56,516 bases of DNA, from the NCBI GenBank assembly GCA_002338615.1, contig DDIS01000101.1:1-56516 (forward strand), read 5' to 3'. This document shows positions 24,288-33,294 of this stretch, piece by piece (within the stretch, counting starts at the first letter, position 1; each line of letters begins with the position of its first letter). The notes beneath the pieces are model-generated. The model worked only from the letters and a program-made list of their open reading frames with translations. It searched no databases and was not told where the DNA came from. This DNA is from Proteobacteria bacterium UBA1844. GTDB lineage: Bacteria > Pseudomonadota > Gammaproteobacteria > Steroidobacterales > Woeseiaceae. The translations under genes and the position numbers were made by a program.

Positions 24288-25418
24288 TTATGCATTCAAC
24301 GTTAGCGCGATAATCAGTATATAAACCAGTGGAAACGCCCAGCGTGTATAGACCGTCATTCGTACTGCGTCACGTTCGCGATCCTCGTTGACCCAGCGAG
24401 TGGCAACCACGGTGATGCCCAGCGAAAGCAAAACCAGGAGCGTCGAATACATCACGAAACGGTCCGCCTGGGTGAGGTAGTCGATCTGCGGCAGGCTGAG
24501 GCGAAGGCTGACCCCCAATGCAATCAGCGAGAACACGGTTGCGGTGGCCATGCCCATTCGGGTGGGAACAATGCTCGGCTGCAGCCAGTGCACCGTCCAT
24601 GCAAGGAACAGGATCAAGGTCATGGGCAGGGCCAGGGTCAGCACATAGAACCCCGCGTTGCGATGCGCTACTACGCCGAATGTCAGCTTGGCTCGGCCTG
24701 CACCATCTTTGGTCAGCTTAAAGACAGAGGACTCGGGCTGTAAATTTTCAAATCGCCAACCGGCCGCACTAAACGCTGCGGGGTCGGCAATAAACTCCGT
24801 ACTGGTGGAGAACACGAGCTCCGATGGCGGATATCGGTACGAAACGATGTCAATCGTCAAGCGCTGCGAGTCGAACGGAAAATCCTGCAGGCCGAGCTTG
24901 ACTGCGAGGCGGCCACTGAGCCGTTGGCGAATGACTGCATTGCCGTTGTTGTCGACATTGGCGACTTGCGGCAGCATCGCTGAGAGGCCGCGATCATTGA
25001 CGATCGTCAGGCCAGGAGTCCATATATCGCTCACCGCGAAGGATCGTACGTTGCCTTCCGTTCCCGCAACGGCGTCGACAGCCAGACGGTGGTCTCGCCA
25101 CCTGATTTCAGTATAGGCATCGATGCTGAAGCGCTGTTCCTTGTCGTCAACGGCATCGATATCGAGCAGGCCAAACCTTATTGTTATCTCCTCAGGCGCT
25201 CCGCCTGCGTTGGGTCGCTCGCCAACGAGTCTGTCGTTGTCATCGGCAAGCGCCGCGCCTGCATTGAACGCAAAGCAGACGGTCAGCAGCTGCACGAACG
25301 GGACCAGGGTGCGTCGTAATATCCGGACCTCGCGCCCGGACTTTTGCGTGCTGGTGCGGGCGATACGGAGCCTGGTATCGGAACCGTCAAACAGAATCAA
25401 GACGGGTTCTCGCGACAA
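24288..25418 (-). CDS. Bacterial pentameric ligand-gated ion channel (Cys-loop receptor homologue)
   Basis: A 376-residue pLGIC. A signal peptide (about 33-58) is followed by an extracellular beta-sandwich with the family marks DIWTPGLTIVN (131-141) and the Pro-loop GLQDFPFDSQRLTIDI (176-191), which lacks the two cysteines of animal Cys-loops, as in GLIC and ELIC. Four helices follow: M1 FYVLTLALPMTLILFLAW (with Pro265), M2 about 287-307, M3 about 319-340, M4 about 358-375. The start of M2 reads PTRMGMATATVF. Pro285-Thr286-Arg287 sit where anion-selective glycine/GABA receptors have Pro-Ala-Arg, and no Glu is present there, so anion selectivity is inferred. The start is a TTG inside the end of the SulP gene (22-base overlap). 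Ligand unknown. Confidence 0.93.
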   Translation of the reverse strand: MSREPVLILFDGSDTRLRIARTSTQKSGREVRILRRTLVPFVQLLTVCFAFNAGAALADDNDRLVGERPNAGGAPEEITIRFGLLDIDAVDDKEQRFSIDAYTEIRWRDHRLAVDAVAGTEGNVRSFAVSDIWTPGLTIVNDRGLSAMLPQVANVDNNGNAVIRQRLSGRLAVKLGLQDFPFDSQRLTIDIVSYRYPPSELVFSTSTEFIADPAAFSAAGWRFENLQPESSVFKLTKDGAGRAKLTFGVVAHRNAGFYVLTLALPMTLILFLAWTVHWLQPSIVPTRMGMATATVFSLIALGVSLRLSLPQIDYLTQADRFVMYSTLLVLLSLGITVVATRWVNEDRERDAVRMTVYTRWAFPLVYILIIALTLNA

Positions 25419-27073
25419 TATTGCACCGCCCAGTCAATAGCGTCTTTTCGATCCTCGAATATTTGTGAAGACGGTATTAGATCCAGCACACCCATTCCAC
25501 TTAGTGTCCTGAGCGCGTGATTGCGTAGCCCGGTAATGACCACACGCCGATCGCGTTTTCTCGATACGTCGATCATTTGATCGATTGCGAGTGCTGCGCT
25601 CGGGTCGATATAAGCTGCGGACGAGAAATCATAAATAACGACATCATGAGGCGCAATTCCCTGAGTATCCCGGTGCGCCAATTCACGTGCCGATGCGTAA
25701 GAAAAGGACCCTTGCAAAAGCGTGATCAGGACGCGTCCTCCAGTCGACCGTAACAGTGCCTTTTCATCCGGCGACAGAACATCAAGCTCTTCCGCATTCG
25801 CAGATTGTTTGAGGCCCTTGAGCTGTTCATCCGCCAGCCAGCGCGAATTCACAAAACTGGCCATAATTATGCCAACCGCCACTGCCGTTATCAGGTCGAC
25901 GAAAACAGTGAGCCCGAACGTCACCAACATGACGACAACTTTTTCTGTGGGGGCACGCCGCAGGCGTTTCAGATATCCCCAGTCGATAATGTCCCAACCC
26001 ACCTTGATGAGAATCGCGGCCAATACAGCTTTTGGTACGAACGCAACGATCGAGCCGAGGCCAAGTGCCATGCCCAGCAGCAACACGGCATGCAACATTC
26101 CTGAGATCGCTGTTCGTCCTCCCGCGCGCACGTTGACCACCGTACGCATCGTCGCGCCAGCACCCGGAATTGCGCCGAACAGGCCCGCCACAAGGTTGCC
26201 GATGCCCTGGCCGACGAGTTCCTTGTCAGAATCGTGTCTCGACTTTGTTATGGAATCGGCGACCAGGGACGTTAGTAAACTGTCTATCGAGCCCAACAGA
26301 GCGAGAATGAATGCGGGTTGCAGCAGCAGCGAAAGCTTGTCGAATGATATCGCGGGTATCACCATGTCTGGAATTGCTGATGGCACGGCCCCGATAGAGG
26401 GCAGGTCGTGAATAAACAACGCTGAAACGAGGGTGCCTATGATCAGAACCCCGAGGGGTGAGGGCAGATACCTGGCAATTGTCTTTGGCCAAAAAACAAT
26501 GAGGGCCAACGCCGCGGCCGCCAGGCTGAACGCCCGAATGTTCACCATCTCAAAGCGTAACGTGCCCAGTTCCTTCAGAGTGTTGATAACGCCGTCGGAC
26601 GATGCGGGCAATCCAAGAAACGGCAGGATCTGGATGATAATTATGATGACGCCGATGCCGTTCATGAAGCCCGACACCACTGACACAGGTGTGTAGTTTA
26701 TGTATTTTCCGATGCGCAGAGCGCCAAACAGGATCTGCAACGCACCGCCGAGCATTACGATGGTAAATGCCTCTGGAAGACTATTTGCATGAGTCGCGAC
26801 GACCGCGCCCATGACAACAGTCATCGGTCCGGTCGGCCCCGAAATTTGTGCGGGCGTGCCGCCAAACAGCGATGCAAAAAAACCGGTTGCAATTGCTCCG
26901 TATAGCCCGGCGATCGGACCTGCTCCTGACGCGACGCCAAAGGCGAGGGCGAGGGGCAGCGCAATAACGGCGGCGGTCAGCCCGCCAAAGACATCACTTC
27001 GAAAATTACCCAGGCCATAACCCGATCGCAGGGTAGTGACGATCGCAGGGGAAAATAATTCAAGTAGTGACAT
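25397..27073 (-). CDS. SulP-family anion transporter with STAS domain
   Basis: A 558-residue SulP protein. The membrane domain (about 1-410) has the family segments DVFGGLTAAVIALPLALAFG, AGLYGAIATGFFASLFGGTP and the conserved GPTGPMTVVMGAVVATH. A cytoplasmic STAS domain (about 450-555) carries DVVIYDFSSAAYIDPSAALA. SulP proteins import or exchange sulfate, bicarbonate, chloride or dicarboxylates; the substrate is not decided by sequence. Its last 22 bases overlap the start of a pentameric ligand-gated channel gene, so the two are translationally coupled. The gene is divergent from the large exoprotein at 27466, with a palindrome (27136-27150) in the shared promoter region. Confidence 0.94.
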   Translation of the reverse strand: MSLLELFSPAIVTTLRSGYGLGNFRSDVFGGLTAAVIALPLALAFGVASGAGPIAGLYGAIATGFFASLFGGTPAQISGPTGPMTVVMGAVVATHANSLPEAFTIVMLGGALQILFGALRIGKYINYTPVSVVSGFMNGIGVIIIIIQILPFLGLPASSDGVINTLKELGTLRFEMVNIRAFSLAAAALALIVFWPKTIARYLPSPLGVLIIGTLVSALFIHDLPSIGAVPSAIPDMVIPAISFDKLSLLLQPAFILALLGSIDSLLTSLVADSITKSRHDSDKELVGQGIGNLVAGLFGAIPGAGATMRTVVNVRAGGRTAISGMLHAVLLLGMALGLGSIVAFVPKAVLAAILIKVGWDIIDWGYLKRLRRAPTEKVVVMLVTFGLTVFVDLITAVAVGIIMASFVNSRWLADEQLKGLKQSANAEELDVLSPDEKALLRSTGGRVLITLLQGSFSYASARELAHRDTQGIAPHDVVIYDFSSAAYIDPSAALAIDQMIDVSRKRDRRVVITGLRNHALRTLSGMGVLDLIPSSQIFEDRKDAIDWAVQYCRENPS

Positions 27074-27135
27074 GGCGTGGGCCGAAATAAATGTGAACCG
27101 AAGCGGACAGGAAGCTTGTCAAGCATGCGGAGTTT

Positions 27136-27150
27136 TTCACATTATGTGAA
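27136..27150. promoter_or_regulatory. Perfect palindrome in the SulP / exoprotein promoter region
   Basis: TTCACA-TTA-TGTGAA is a perfect inverted repeat with a 3-base centre. It lies 63 bases upstream of the SulP start and 316 bases upstream of the divergent gene, within a 392-base region that holds no other gene I can support. The half-sites resemble CRP/FNR-type TGTGA, but the order (TCACA first) and spacing differ from a normal CRP site, so the binding protein is unknown. Confidence 0.4.
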
Positions 27151-27465
27151 GTACCAGGGTCTGGACAAAAAGATGCGACATAATATATGACCTGTTCGTA
27201 GCGGTTCCGTACGTATCCATCGTGCCGGCAAGTTTATGATAAGCATACTGATATCGATGAGGCGGATGCGCGGCAAACCGGCCTGCAAAATGTTTGATAA
27301 TTCATGAACTCGCCGACTGCGTCACCTACCATTTCACGATGCAAATCACCGAAAAAAGGGTAGTCTCGGTTTGACAACAACCGCCGGGTCAAAAGCGATG
27401 TCGGCGGTGCAGAAGACTGCAAAGACGGTCGCGAGCAACCCAAACATCAAGGGGCGAACTTAGCC

Positions 27466-30400
27466 ATGGCTTTTCTGGATCGAGCACGTCAGCGTGTCCT
27501 CATCACGCTGTCACTATTTGCCGTCGCAAGTACTGCGTTCGCGAGTCATGCCGAAGACTTTATCGAATCAGATATTATCCGGCCGGACGGGGCAGCCTGG
27601 CAAGAAGCGGTCGGTGTCACTTTTCAGGACAGTGGTCGCACCTGGGTTTGGGAGCGGGTAGGGCGTGTCTGGATAGTCGATAGCGACAATCCAGTCATGA
27701 CGCCCTTTCTCGATATTTCGGACGAGGTCGGCGCCTGGTGGGATCACGGCCTTCTCGGACTCGCGCTGGACCCGGAATTCGATCAGAACGGCTACGTATA
27801 CGTGCTGTACCTGGTTGACCGTCATCAGTTGCTGCACTGTCACGAACCTGTATCAGGTATGGGCGAACCCATTTGCGATGCGGGCTACAATCCTGCGACT
27901 GACGATTACTTCTCCGCGACGATAGGCCGATTGACGAGGTACCAGGCCACGTTGCCGTCCGGGGCCAGCGACTACAGCCAGGCTACAACGGCTGACCGCT
28001 CGACACGTACTGTACTTATTGGTTCGACGATCACGAACGGTATCCCCAGCACGTCCCGGTCACATGTAACCGGCTCGCTGATCTTTGGCACCGACGGTTC
28101 ACTGCTGGTCAGTACAGGCGACGGCGCTCGAGCGACCCGGGATTCCGGCAGTGCGAGCACCACCGGTGACGGCGCCAGCTACACCGCGCAGGCACTTGTC
28201 GATGGCATTATCGACGATGCGCAGGATGTAGGCGCAAACCGCGCACAGATGATTGACTCGCTGAGCGGCAAGATTTTGCGACTGAACCCGGCGACAGGTG
28301 CCGGTTTGCCGAGTAATCCCTGGTACGACACGGCAGACCCCGATGCCGCGCGCTCGCGCGCTTACGCACTGGGCTTTCGGAACCCGTTTCGCATGAGCCT
28401 CCGGCCGAATACCGGCAGCCACGACCCGGCCGCAGGCGATCCCGGTACGATCATCGTTGGTGATGTTGGCCGCCAGGACTGGGAAGAGATCAACATCGTC
28501 GAGGCGAGTGCGCAAAACTTCGGCTGGCCTATCTTCGAAGGCATGCAGACGTACCCAGGCAGCGATTTTTCTTTTGGCAACGTACCGAACGCGTACGCAC
28601 CAAACCCGCTTTTTGGCCAGCCTGGTTGCAGCCAGCGGTTTCTTTTCTTCAGCGATTTGATCGTGCAGGAAACACGGAACGCGGTTGCTTTTCCGAACCC
28701 CTGCAATGCGGGGCAGCTGATCGACAACGATACCCCGACGCACGTTCATACCCGCCCGATCCTGACCTGGCGACACGGCGTCGCCGTTACCCGTGCCAAA
28801 GCTTTCGGTGGTACGGGCGAGGCCGTTGACTACTCGATAGACGACCCGAACTCGCCAATCCACGGCACGCCGTTTTCCGGTTCTACAGCTACCGGCGGGT
28901 TTGTCTACACGGGCACTGATTTGCCGGCCGAGTATCGGGGCAACTACTTTTTCGGCGACTACGCGGACATGTGGATACGTCGGCTGGTTTTCGACGAGTT
29001 CGGCTTGCCGCTAGCGGTTGAGGAATTTGCGGGCGGCGGCGAAGTCGGCGGGCCCGTGCACATCACCAGCAACCCAGTGACCGGTGGTATCTATTACATC
29101 CCGTGGACCATCGCCGTGAAGCGTCTGGACTACGCGCCGGACGGCACGCTGCCGCCGGTCATCGAGCTTACCACCAGCGCACTGTTCGGGCCGGCGCCAC
29201 TCAATGTTGCATTCGATGCCAGTGCCTCGTTCGATCCGGAGGGAACCAGTCTCTCGTACTACTGGGATTTCGACGACGGCGCAAACGCGACGGGCCCGGT
29301 TAGCAACCACGTATTTGCGGCTGCCTCTGTCGCCACGTTCAACGTCCGGCTGACGGTGCGGGACAGCAATGGTGGCCAGGCGCAGCGAACAATCGTCGTT
29401 TCGCCAAATAACACTCCGCCTTCTGTAGCGATCGTCTCGCCTGCCGACGGGTCGGCGTATCCGTTGAGCGGTGACACGGAGTACGCACTACTCGCCGACA
29501 TCCGCGATACGGAACACAGCGCAGAGAGCATGACTTGCAAGTGGACCGTGCGGCTGTTTCACAATACTCACTCACACGGCAGTCCGCCCGTCGCTGGCTG
29601 CGCCACCACGACCACCATCGCGCCCGAAGGCTGTGACGGTGACTCGTATTTTTACCAGGTCGATCTCGAGGTTACCGATCCGGCGGGACTCGTTGCCACG
29701 GATACAGTGATACTCAATACCCCATCTTGCAGCGGCGGCAATTTTTCACCGGTCGCGAATGGCGATATCGCCACAGTAAATGCCGGCGGTAGCGTTGTAA
29801 TTCCGGTACTCGCCAACGACATCGACGACACCGGTCTGATCCCGGGCACGGTGGCGTTGCGGGCGCCTGCGCCGACGCAGGGCACGGTCAATGTCAATGC
29901 GGCAACGGGCGACATCAGCTATCAGCATACCGGCAGCGCTGGCAGCGTCGATACGTTCGCATACACCGTGCAGGACACGGCGGGCGTCACGTCCAATACG
30001 GCGACCGTCGTCGTACGCAGTATCGCGCCGGACACCGAAAGCCCGACAGAGCCGGGGGATTTCGTTGCGGTTAGTGCCATAACGAATCAGATTTCGCTCG
30101 ATTGGGATCCGTCCAACGACAATGTCGCGGTTGCAGGCTATCGGCTGTACCGCGACAGCGGATTGATCGCTGACATCGCCGTCACGTCATTCACTGATGT
30201 CAATCTTGATCCCGACACTATCTATAACTATGCCGTCGAAGCGTACGATTCATCCGGCAATACTTCGTCTAAGGCCGTCATTGCGGTCGCGACGCTGGCC
30301 GTACCGAATGAAGTCACGTTCGAGACTTCCGCCGATTCCTACACGCGCACCAACGCCGCCAGTGCAAACTTCGGCACCGAAACAATCGTCCGAGTGCAGC

Positions 30401-32352
30401 CCTGGGGTGATATGGCCGGGTTTCTGCGCTTCGACTTCTCGGCGTTCCCGGCAGGCAGCGCCGTCGCGACAGCAATATTGAACTTGCCGGTCGACGATGT
30501 GAAGGTCGATGGCGTTGTCGAATTGCGCCGGGTCCTCGGTCCCTGGCAGGAACTCACGCTGACGCGCAACAACCAGCCTGGTCTCGGACCTGTCGCGGCA
30601 CTTTTTACCGTTGCACGAAGCGACGAGAACGAGGTTGTCAGCGTTGATGTCACATCGCTTGTCAACGAACTGCTCGCGGACCCGGCTAATGACTACGGCA
30701 TTGCACTTACCCAGGCGGGTGCGAATGTATGGTTTGACAGTCGTGAAGCCGGCTCGCCGATATCCCTGACTTTGACCGGCGGTGGACCCTTGCCAAACAG
30801 CCCGCCGACCGTCAGCGCAGGCACCGACGAGACCGTATTTCTGGGAGACGGCGCGGCGCTCGCGGGCAACGTCACCGACGACGGCCTGCCGGATCCGCCG
30901 GCTGCGGTCATTACGTCCTGGACAAAGGTATCGGGTCCCGGTACGGCCGATTTTAGCGACCCGGCTCTGCCGGCCACGACCGTTAACTTTGGCGAGGTCG
31001 GCGAGTATGTATTGCGGCTCGCCGCTGACGACGGCGAATACCTGGCGTTTGATGACGTCAGGATCAGCGTTGTCGAGCCGGGGGCCCAGGTAAACATTTC
31101 TGCCGGCGCCGATACATACACGCGCAGGAATGCGGCGAGCGCGAATTTTGGAACAGACTCGATCGTACGCGTCCAGCCCTGGGGCAATGCGACGGGTTTT
31201 GTACGCTTTGACTTGTCGGCCTTTCCTGCTGGAAGCACGGTAGCGAGTGCCACACTGCACGCCGCCGTCGACGACGTGAAAGTCGTCGGCGGCGTGCAAC
31301 TCCACCGCGTGCTGGGTCCCTGGCAGGAATTTGCATTGAGCTACAACAACCAGCCGGCACTTGGGCCGGTCGCCGCCAGCCTTACTGTCGATAAAAACGA
31401 CAAGGGCGAAATTCTCAACATCGATGTGACAAATCTCGTCAATGCCCTTATCGCGGACCCGGCCAACGACCATGGCATTGCGTTCACGCAGGACGGTGCG
31501 AACGTCTGGTTCGACAGCAGAGAAGGCGGTATTCCGATGCTGCTGACAATCAACGCCGGTGGTCCCGTCACCAATGCACCGCCATCCGTGAACGCCGGTG
31601 CTGATACAAGCATTGCGCTGCCGAATGTTTTGTCGCTTGCCGGCAAAGTGACGGACGATGGCCTGCCGAATCCACCAGCCAACCTTACCGTCTCCTGGAC
31701 ACAGCAATCCGGACCCGGCACGGCAACGTTCACGAATGCTGCAAACCCTGCATCCCGCGTCAGCTTCGATATTGCCGGTGACTATGTGCTCCAGCTTGCC
31801 GCGGATGACGGCGAGTTCGTGCTGACCGACGATGTCACTGTCACCGTACTCGAACCCCAACCGGAATTCGAGTTCACGGCCGTGGCGGATTCGTATACAC
31901 GCACCGACCCCGCAAGCAGTAACTTTGGCAGCGAAGCCATCGTACGCGTCCAACCCTGGCGCCGGATGACCGGTTTTGTTCGTTTTGACCTGGCTTCGTT
32001 TCCAACCGGCAGCGGCGTGGCCAGTGCCGTCCTGGAGCTTTCGGTAAACGATGTCAAGGTGGATGGCAGCATCGAGTTCCAAAAGGTGCTCGGCAACTGG
32101 CAGGAACTCGGCCTGACCCGCGACAACCAACCGGATCTCGGTCCGGTTCTCGCGACACTGGGTGTGTCCGGTACCGATGACGGTCAGCTCGTCTCGGTGG
32201 ATATCACGTCACTTGTCAATACGCTGCTTGCCGACCCGGCGAACGACTTCGGGATTGCGCTTACGCAATCCGGCGCGAATGTCTGGTTCGACAGCCGTGA
32301 AGCCGGCGCACCGATGACTCTGACGATTGTGCCGGGTAGTGCGCCGCCCTGA
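27466..32352 (+). CDS. Giant secreted PQQ-type sugar dehydrogenase-like protein with PKD, Fn3 and three DNRLRE repeats
   Basis: A 1628-residue exoprotein. A signal peptide (to about SHAED, residue 30) precedes a glucose/sorbosone dehydrogenase beta-propeller (about 35-560) with WWDHGLLGLALDPEFDQNGY, RLNPATGAGLPSNPWYD, YALGFRNPFRMSLRP and GDVGRQDWEEINIVE. Next come a PKD domain (about 565-650, YYWDFDDGANATGPV), a Cys-containing spacer, a cadherin-like domain (about 760-850, VIPVLANDIDD...DTFAYTVQD), a fibronectin III domain (about 865-945), and three DNRLRE/CBM96-type domains separated by two PKD-like ones. It ends at a plain LTIVPGSAPP with no sorting tail. The propeller would oxidise sugars with PQQ, and the C-terminal domains probably bind polysaccharide or cell surface. 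AAGGGG precedes the ATG. Confidence 0.9.
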   Translation: MAFLDRARQRVLITLSLFAVASTAFASHAEDFIESDIIRPDGAAWQEAVGVTFQDSGRTWVWERVGRVWIVDSDNPVMTPFLDISDEVGAWWDHGLLGLALDPEFDQNGYVYVLYLVDRHQLLHCHEPVSGMGEPICDAGYNPATDDYFSATIGRLTRYQATLPSGASDYSQATTADRSTRTVLIGSTITNGIPSTSRSHVTGSLIFGTDGSLLVSTGDGARATRDSGSASTTGDGASYTAQALVDGIIDDAQDVGANRAQMIDSLSGKILRLNPATGAGLPSNPWYDTADPDAARSRAYALGFRNPFRMSLRPNTGSHDPAAGDPGTIIVGDVGRQDWEEINIVEASAQNFGWPIFEGMQTYPGSDFSFGNVPNAYAPNPLFGQPGCSQRFLFFSDLIVQETRNAVAFPNPCNAGQLIDNDTPTHVHTRPILTWRHGVAVTRAKAFGGTGEAVDYSIDDPNSPIHGTPFSGSTATGGFVYTGTDLPAEYRGNYFFGDYADMWIRRLVFDEFGLPLAVEEFAGGGEVGGPVHITSNPVTGGIYYIPWTIAVKRLDYAPDGTLPPVIELTTSALFGPAPLNVAFDASASFDPEGTSLSYYWDFDDGANATGPVSNHVFAAASVATFNVRLTVRDSNGGQAQRTIVVSPNNTPPSVAIVSPADGSAYPLSGDTEYALLADIRDTEHSAESMTCKWTVRLFHNTHSHGSPPVAGCATTTTIAPEGCDGDSYFYQVDLEVTDPAGLVATDTVILNTPSCSGGNFSPVANGDIATVNAGGSVVIPVLANDIDDTGLIPGTVALRAPAPTQGTVNVNAATGDISYQHTGSAGSVDTFAYTVQDTAGVTSNTATVVVRSIAPDTESPTEPGDFVAVSAITNQISLDWDPSNDNVAVAGYRLYRDSGLIADIAVTSFTDVNLDPDTIYNYAVEAYDSSGNTSSKAVIAVATLAVPNEVTFETSADSYTRTNAASANFGTETIVRVQPWGDMAGFLRFDFSAFPAGSAVATAILNLPVDDVKVDGVVELRRVLGPWQELTLTRNNQPGLGPVAALFTVARSDENEVVSVDVTSLVNELLADPANDYGIALTQAGANVWFDSREAGSPISLTLTGGGPLPNSPPTVSAGTDETVFLGDGAALAGNVTDDGLPDPPAAVITSWTKVSGPGTADFSDPALPATTVNFGEVGEYVLRLAADDGEYLAFDDVRISVVEPGAQVNISAGADTYTRRNAASANFGTDSIVRVQPWGNATGFVRFDLSAFPAGSTVASATLHAAVDDVKVVGGVQLHRVLGPWQEFALSYNNQPALGPVAASLTVDKNDKGEILNIDVTNLVNALIADPANDHGIAFTQDGANVWFDSREGGIPMLLTINAGGPVTNAPPSVNAGADTSIALPNVLSLAGKVTDDGLPNPPANLTVSWTQQSGPGTATFTNAANPASRVSFDIAGDYVLQLAADDGEFVLTDDVTVTVLEPQPEFEFTAVADSYTRTDPASSNFGSEAIVRVQPWRRMTGFVRFDLASFPTGSGVASAVLELSVNDVKVDGSIEFQKVLGNWQELGLTRDNQPDLGPVLATLGVSGTDDGQLVSVDITSLVNTLLADPANDFGIALTQSGANVWFDSREAGAPMTLTIVPGSAPP
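30313..32349 (+). repeat. Three in-gene DNRLRE/CBM96 repeats
   Basis: Copies lie at about 30313-30788, 31090-31566 and 31867-32349, roughly 777 bases apart, with PKD-like domains between. Each opens with a form of ADSYTRTNAASANFG, continues IVRVQPW, FVRFDLSAFPAGS, VDDVKVDG and LRRVLGPWQELTL, and ends ANVWFDSREAG. Similarity extends to the DNA, which makes in-frame loss or gain of copies by recombination likely. Confidence 0.85.
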
Positions 32353-32542
32353 TCGTCCGTGTCATTGGGGCGCATCCAGGCGTGGATCAAGGGTGGCATC
32401 ACGGCGCCCGTTGCACGGACCGGGCCAGACAGCACCATCGTCACGCCAATTCGGTTGAGTGTGGGGCAATGAACAGGCAGGAGGTGGCCTTGTCGTGCCA
32501 GGACCCGGCAGCGCGTGGCAATGAGTTACACTTGGCCTGCCA

Positions 32543-32572
32543 TTGCTAAAGCGCCGAGCCATACCGTATAAT
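32543..32572 (+). promoter_or_regulatory. Promoter of the rimP-nusA-infB operon
   Basis: TTGCTA (32543-32548), an 18-bp spacer and a perfect TATAAT (32567-32572). Transcription would begin near 32580 and leave a leader of about 230 bases before rimP. No tRNA gene lies in the leader, unlike the metY arrangement of enteric bacteria. Confidence 0.7.
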
Positions 32573-32674
32573 CGCGCGCCAGAGTACGGGTGGGCGCGGA
32601 TTCGTTGTCAAGACGCCGGGCGATGCGCAGGAAGACCCACGCTATCGGGACAGCAGGATCGTCCGCGGTAGATC

Positions 32675-32696
32675 AAGCCCCGACCAGGGGTTTTTT
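32675..32696 (+). terminator. Terminator-like hairpin 1 in the rimP leader
   Basis: CCCC (32678-32681) pairs with GGGG (32687-32690) across a 5-base loop, extended by G-T and A-T pairs, and is followed by six T residues. It lies about 100 bases after the predicted start, so it can end transcription early unless read through. Confidence 0.6.
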
Positions 32697-32757
32697 GTTG
32701 CCCTCACGCTACGGCCTGAGAGCTTTGGAAGGGCCGTGACTGGCGCTTCAAAGGAAT

Positions 32758-32777
32758 GGGCCTATGGCCCTTTTTTT
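32758..32777 (+). terminator. Terminator-like hairpin 2 in the rimP leader
   Basis: GGGCC (32758-32762) pairs with GGCCC (32766-32770) around a TAT loop and is followed by seven T residues, the strongest intrinsic terminator shape in this leader. An in-frame ATG (32764) lies inside the hairpin with AAAGGA before it, but the rimP homology starts later. Confidence 0.65.
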
Positions 32778-32811
32778 GTTTAGAAACAAAGAGATATTTA
32801 ATTTATTTAAT

Positions 32812-33264
32812 ATGATGCATGATGAAATAAAGCGCCTGCTCGAACCAACGATCGAAAGTCTTGGTTATGAGCTCATGGACCTCGAATCACGGCTTTCGGG
32901 CGCGGGTGGCGCGCTGCGTATCTTTATTGATGGGCCCGCAGGCGTCGGGCTTGCTGATTGCGAGAAGGTCAGTCTCGCAGTGAGCGCATTGCTGGACGTG
33001 GAAGATCCGATTCCTGGTCGTTATGACCTGGAAGTATCGTCCCCCGGGCTCGACAGAAAATTGACAAAACCTGCTCATTTTCAGCGGTTTGAAGGTGAGA
33101 CGGTCAAGGTGCAATTGCGCTTTCCCATCGAGGGGCGCAAGCGGTTTCGCGGCCGGCTGTTGTCGTCCAGCGAGAACAACATAGTGATCGATGTGGATGG
33201 CGAGCAACATTCCCTGCCGCTCGCAACCATAGATATTGCGCGTCTGGTGCCGGCCGGGACCTGA
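32812..33264 (+). CDS. rimP: Ribosome maturation factor RimP
   Basis: A 150-residue RimP needed for 30S subunit maturation. Family marks are LLEPTIESLGYELMDLE, the second block LRIFIDGPAGVGLADC, and the signature DVEDPIPGRYDLEVSSPGLD. I place the start at the ATG pair 32812/32815 (MMHDEIK), since the N-terminus of the family begins close to the LLEP helix. An upstream ATG at 32764 would add 16 non-homologous residues (MALFLFRNKEIFN...) but does have a better ribosome site, so it is an alternative. It is the first gene of the operon, 30 bases before nusA. Confidence 0.95.
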   Translation: MMHDEIKRLLEPTIESLGYELMDLESRLSGAGGALRIFIDGPAGVGLADCEKVSLAVSALLDVEDPIPGRYDLEVSSPGLDRKLTKPAHFQRFEGETVKVQLRFPIEGRKRFRGRLLSSSENNIVIDVDGEQHSLPLATIDIARLVPAGT

Positions 33265-33294
33265 TCCGGTAGGCAGATACGGAGTTTTAAACGA

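Noticed and set aside
27136..27150. CRP binding site
   Set aside because: Half-sites are in reversed order (TCACA then TGTGA) and only 3 bases apart, unlike the TGTGA-N6-TCACA consensus.
30250..32130. A 626-codon open frame on the minus strand
   Set aside because: It is fully antisense to the repeat part of the 1628-residue exoprotein; its length comes from codon bias in the G+C-rich repeats and it shows no domain.
32580..32760. Possible tRNA in the rimP leader, as in the metY arrangement
   Set aside because: No T-loop GGTTCRA motif and no cloverleaf could be found; only terminator-like hairpins are present.
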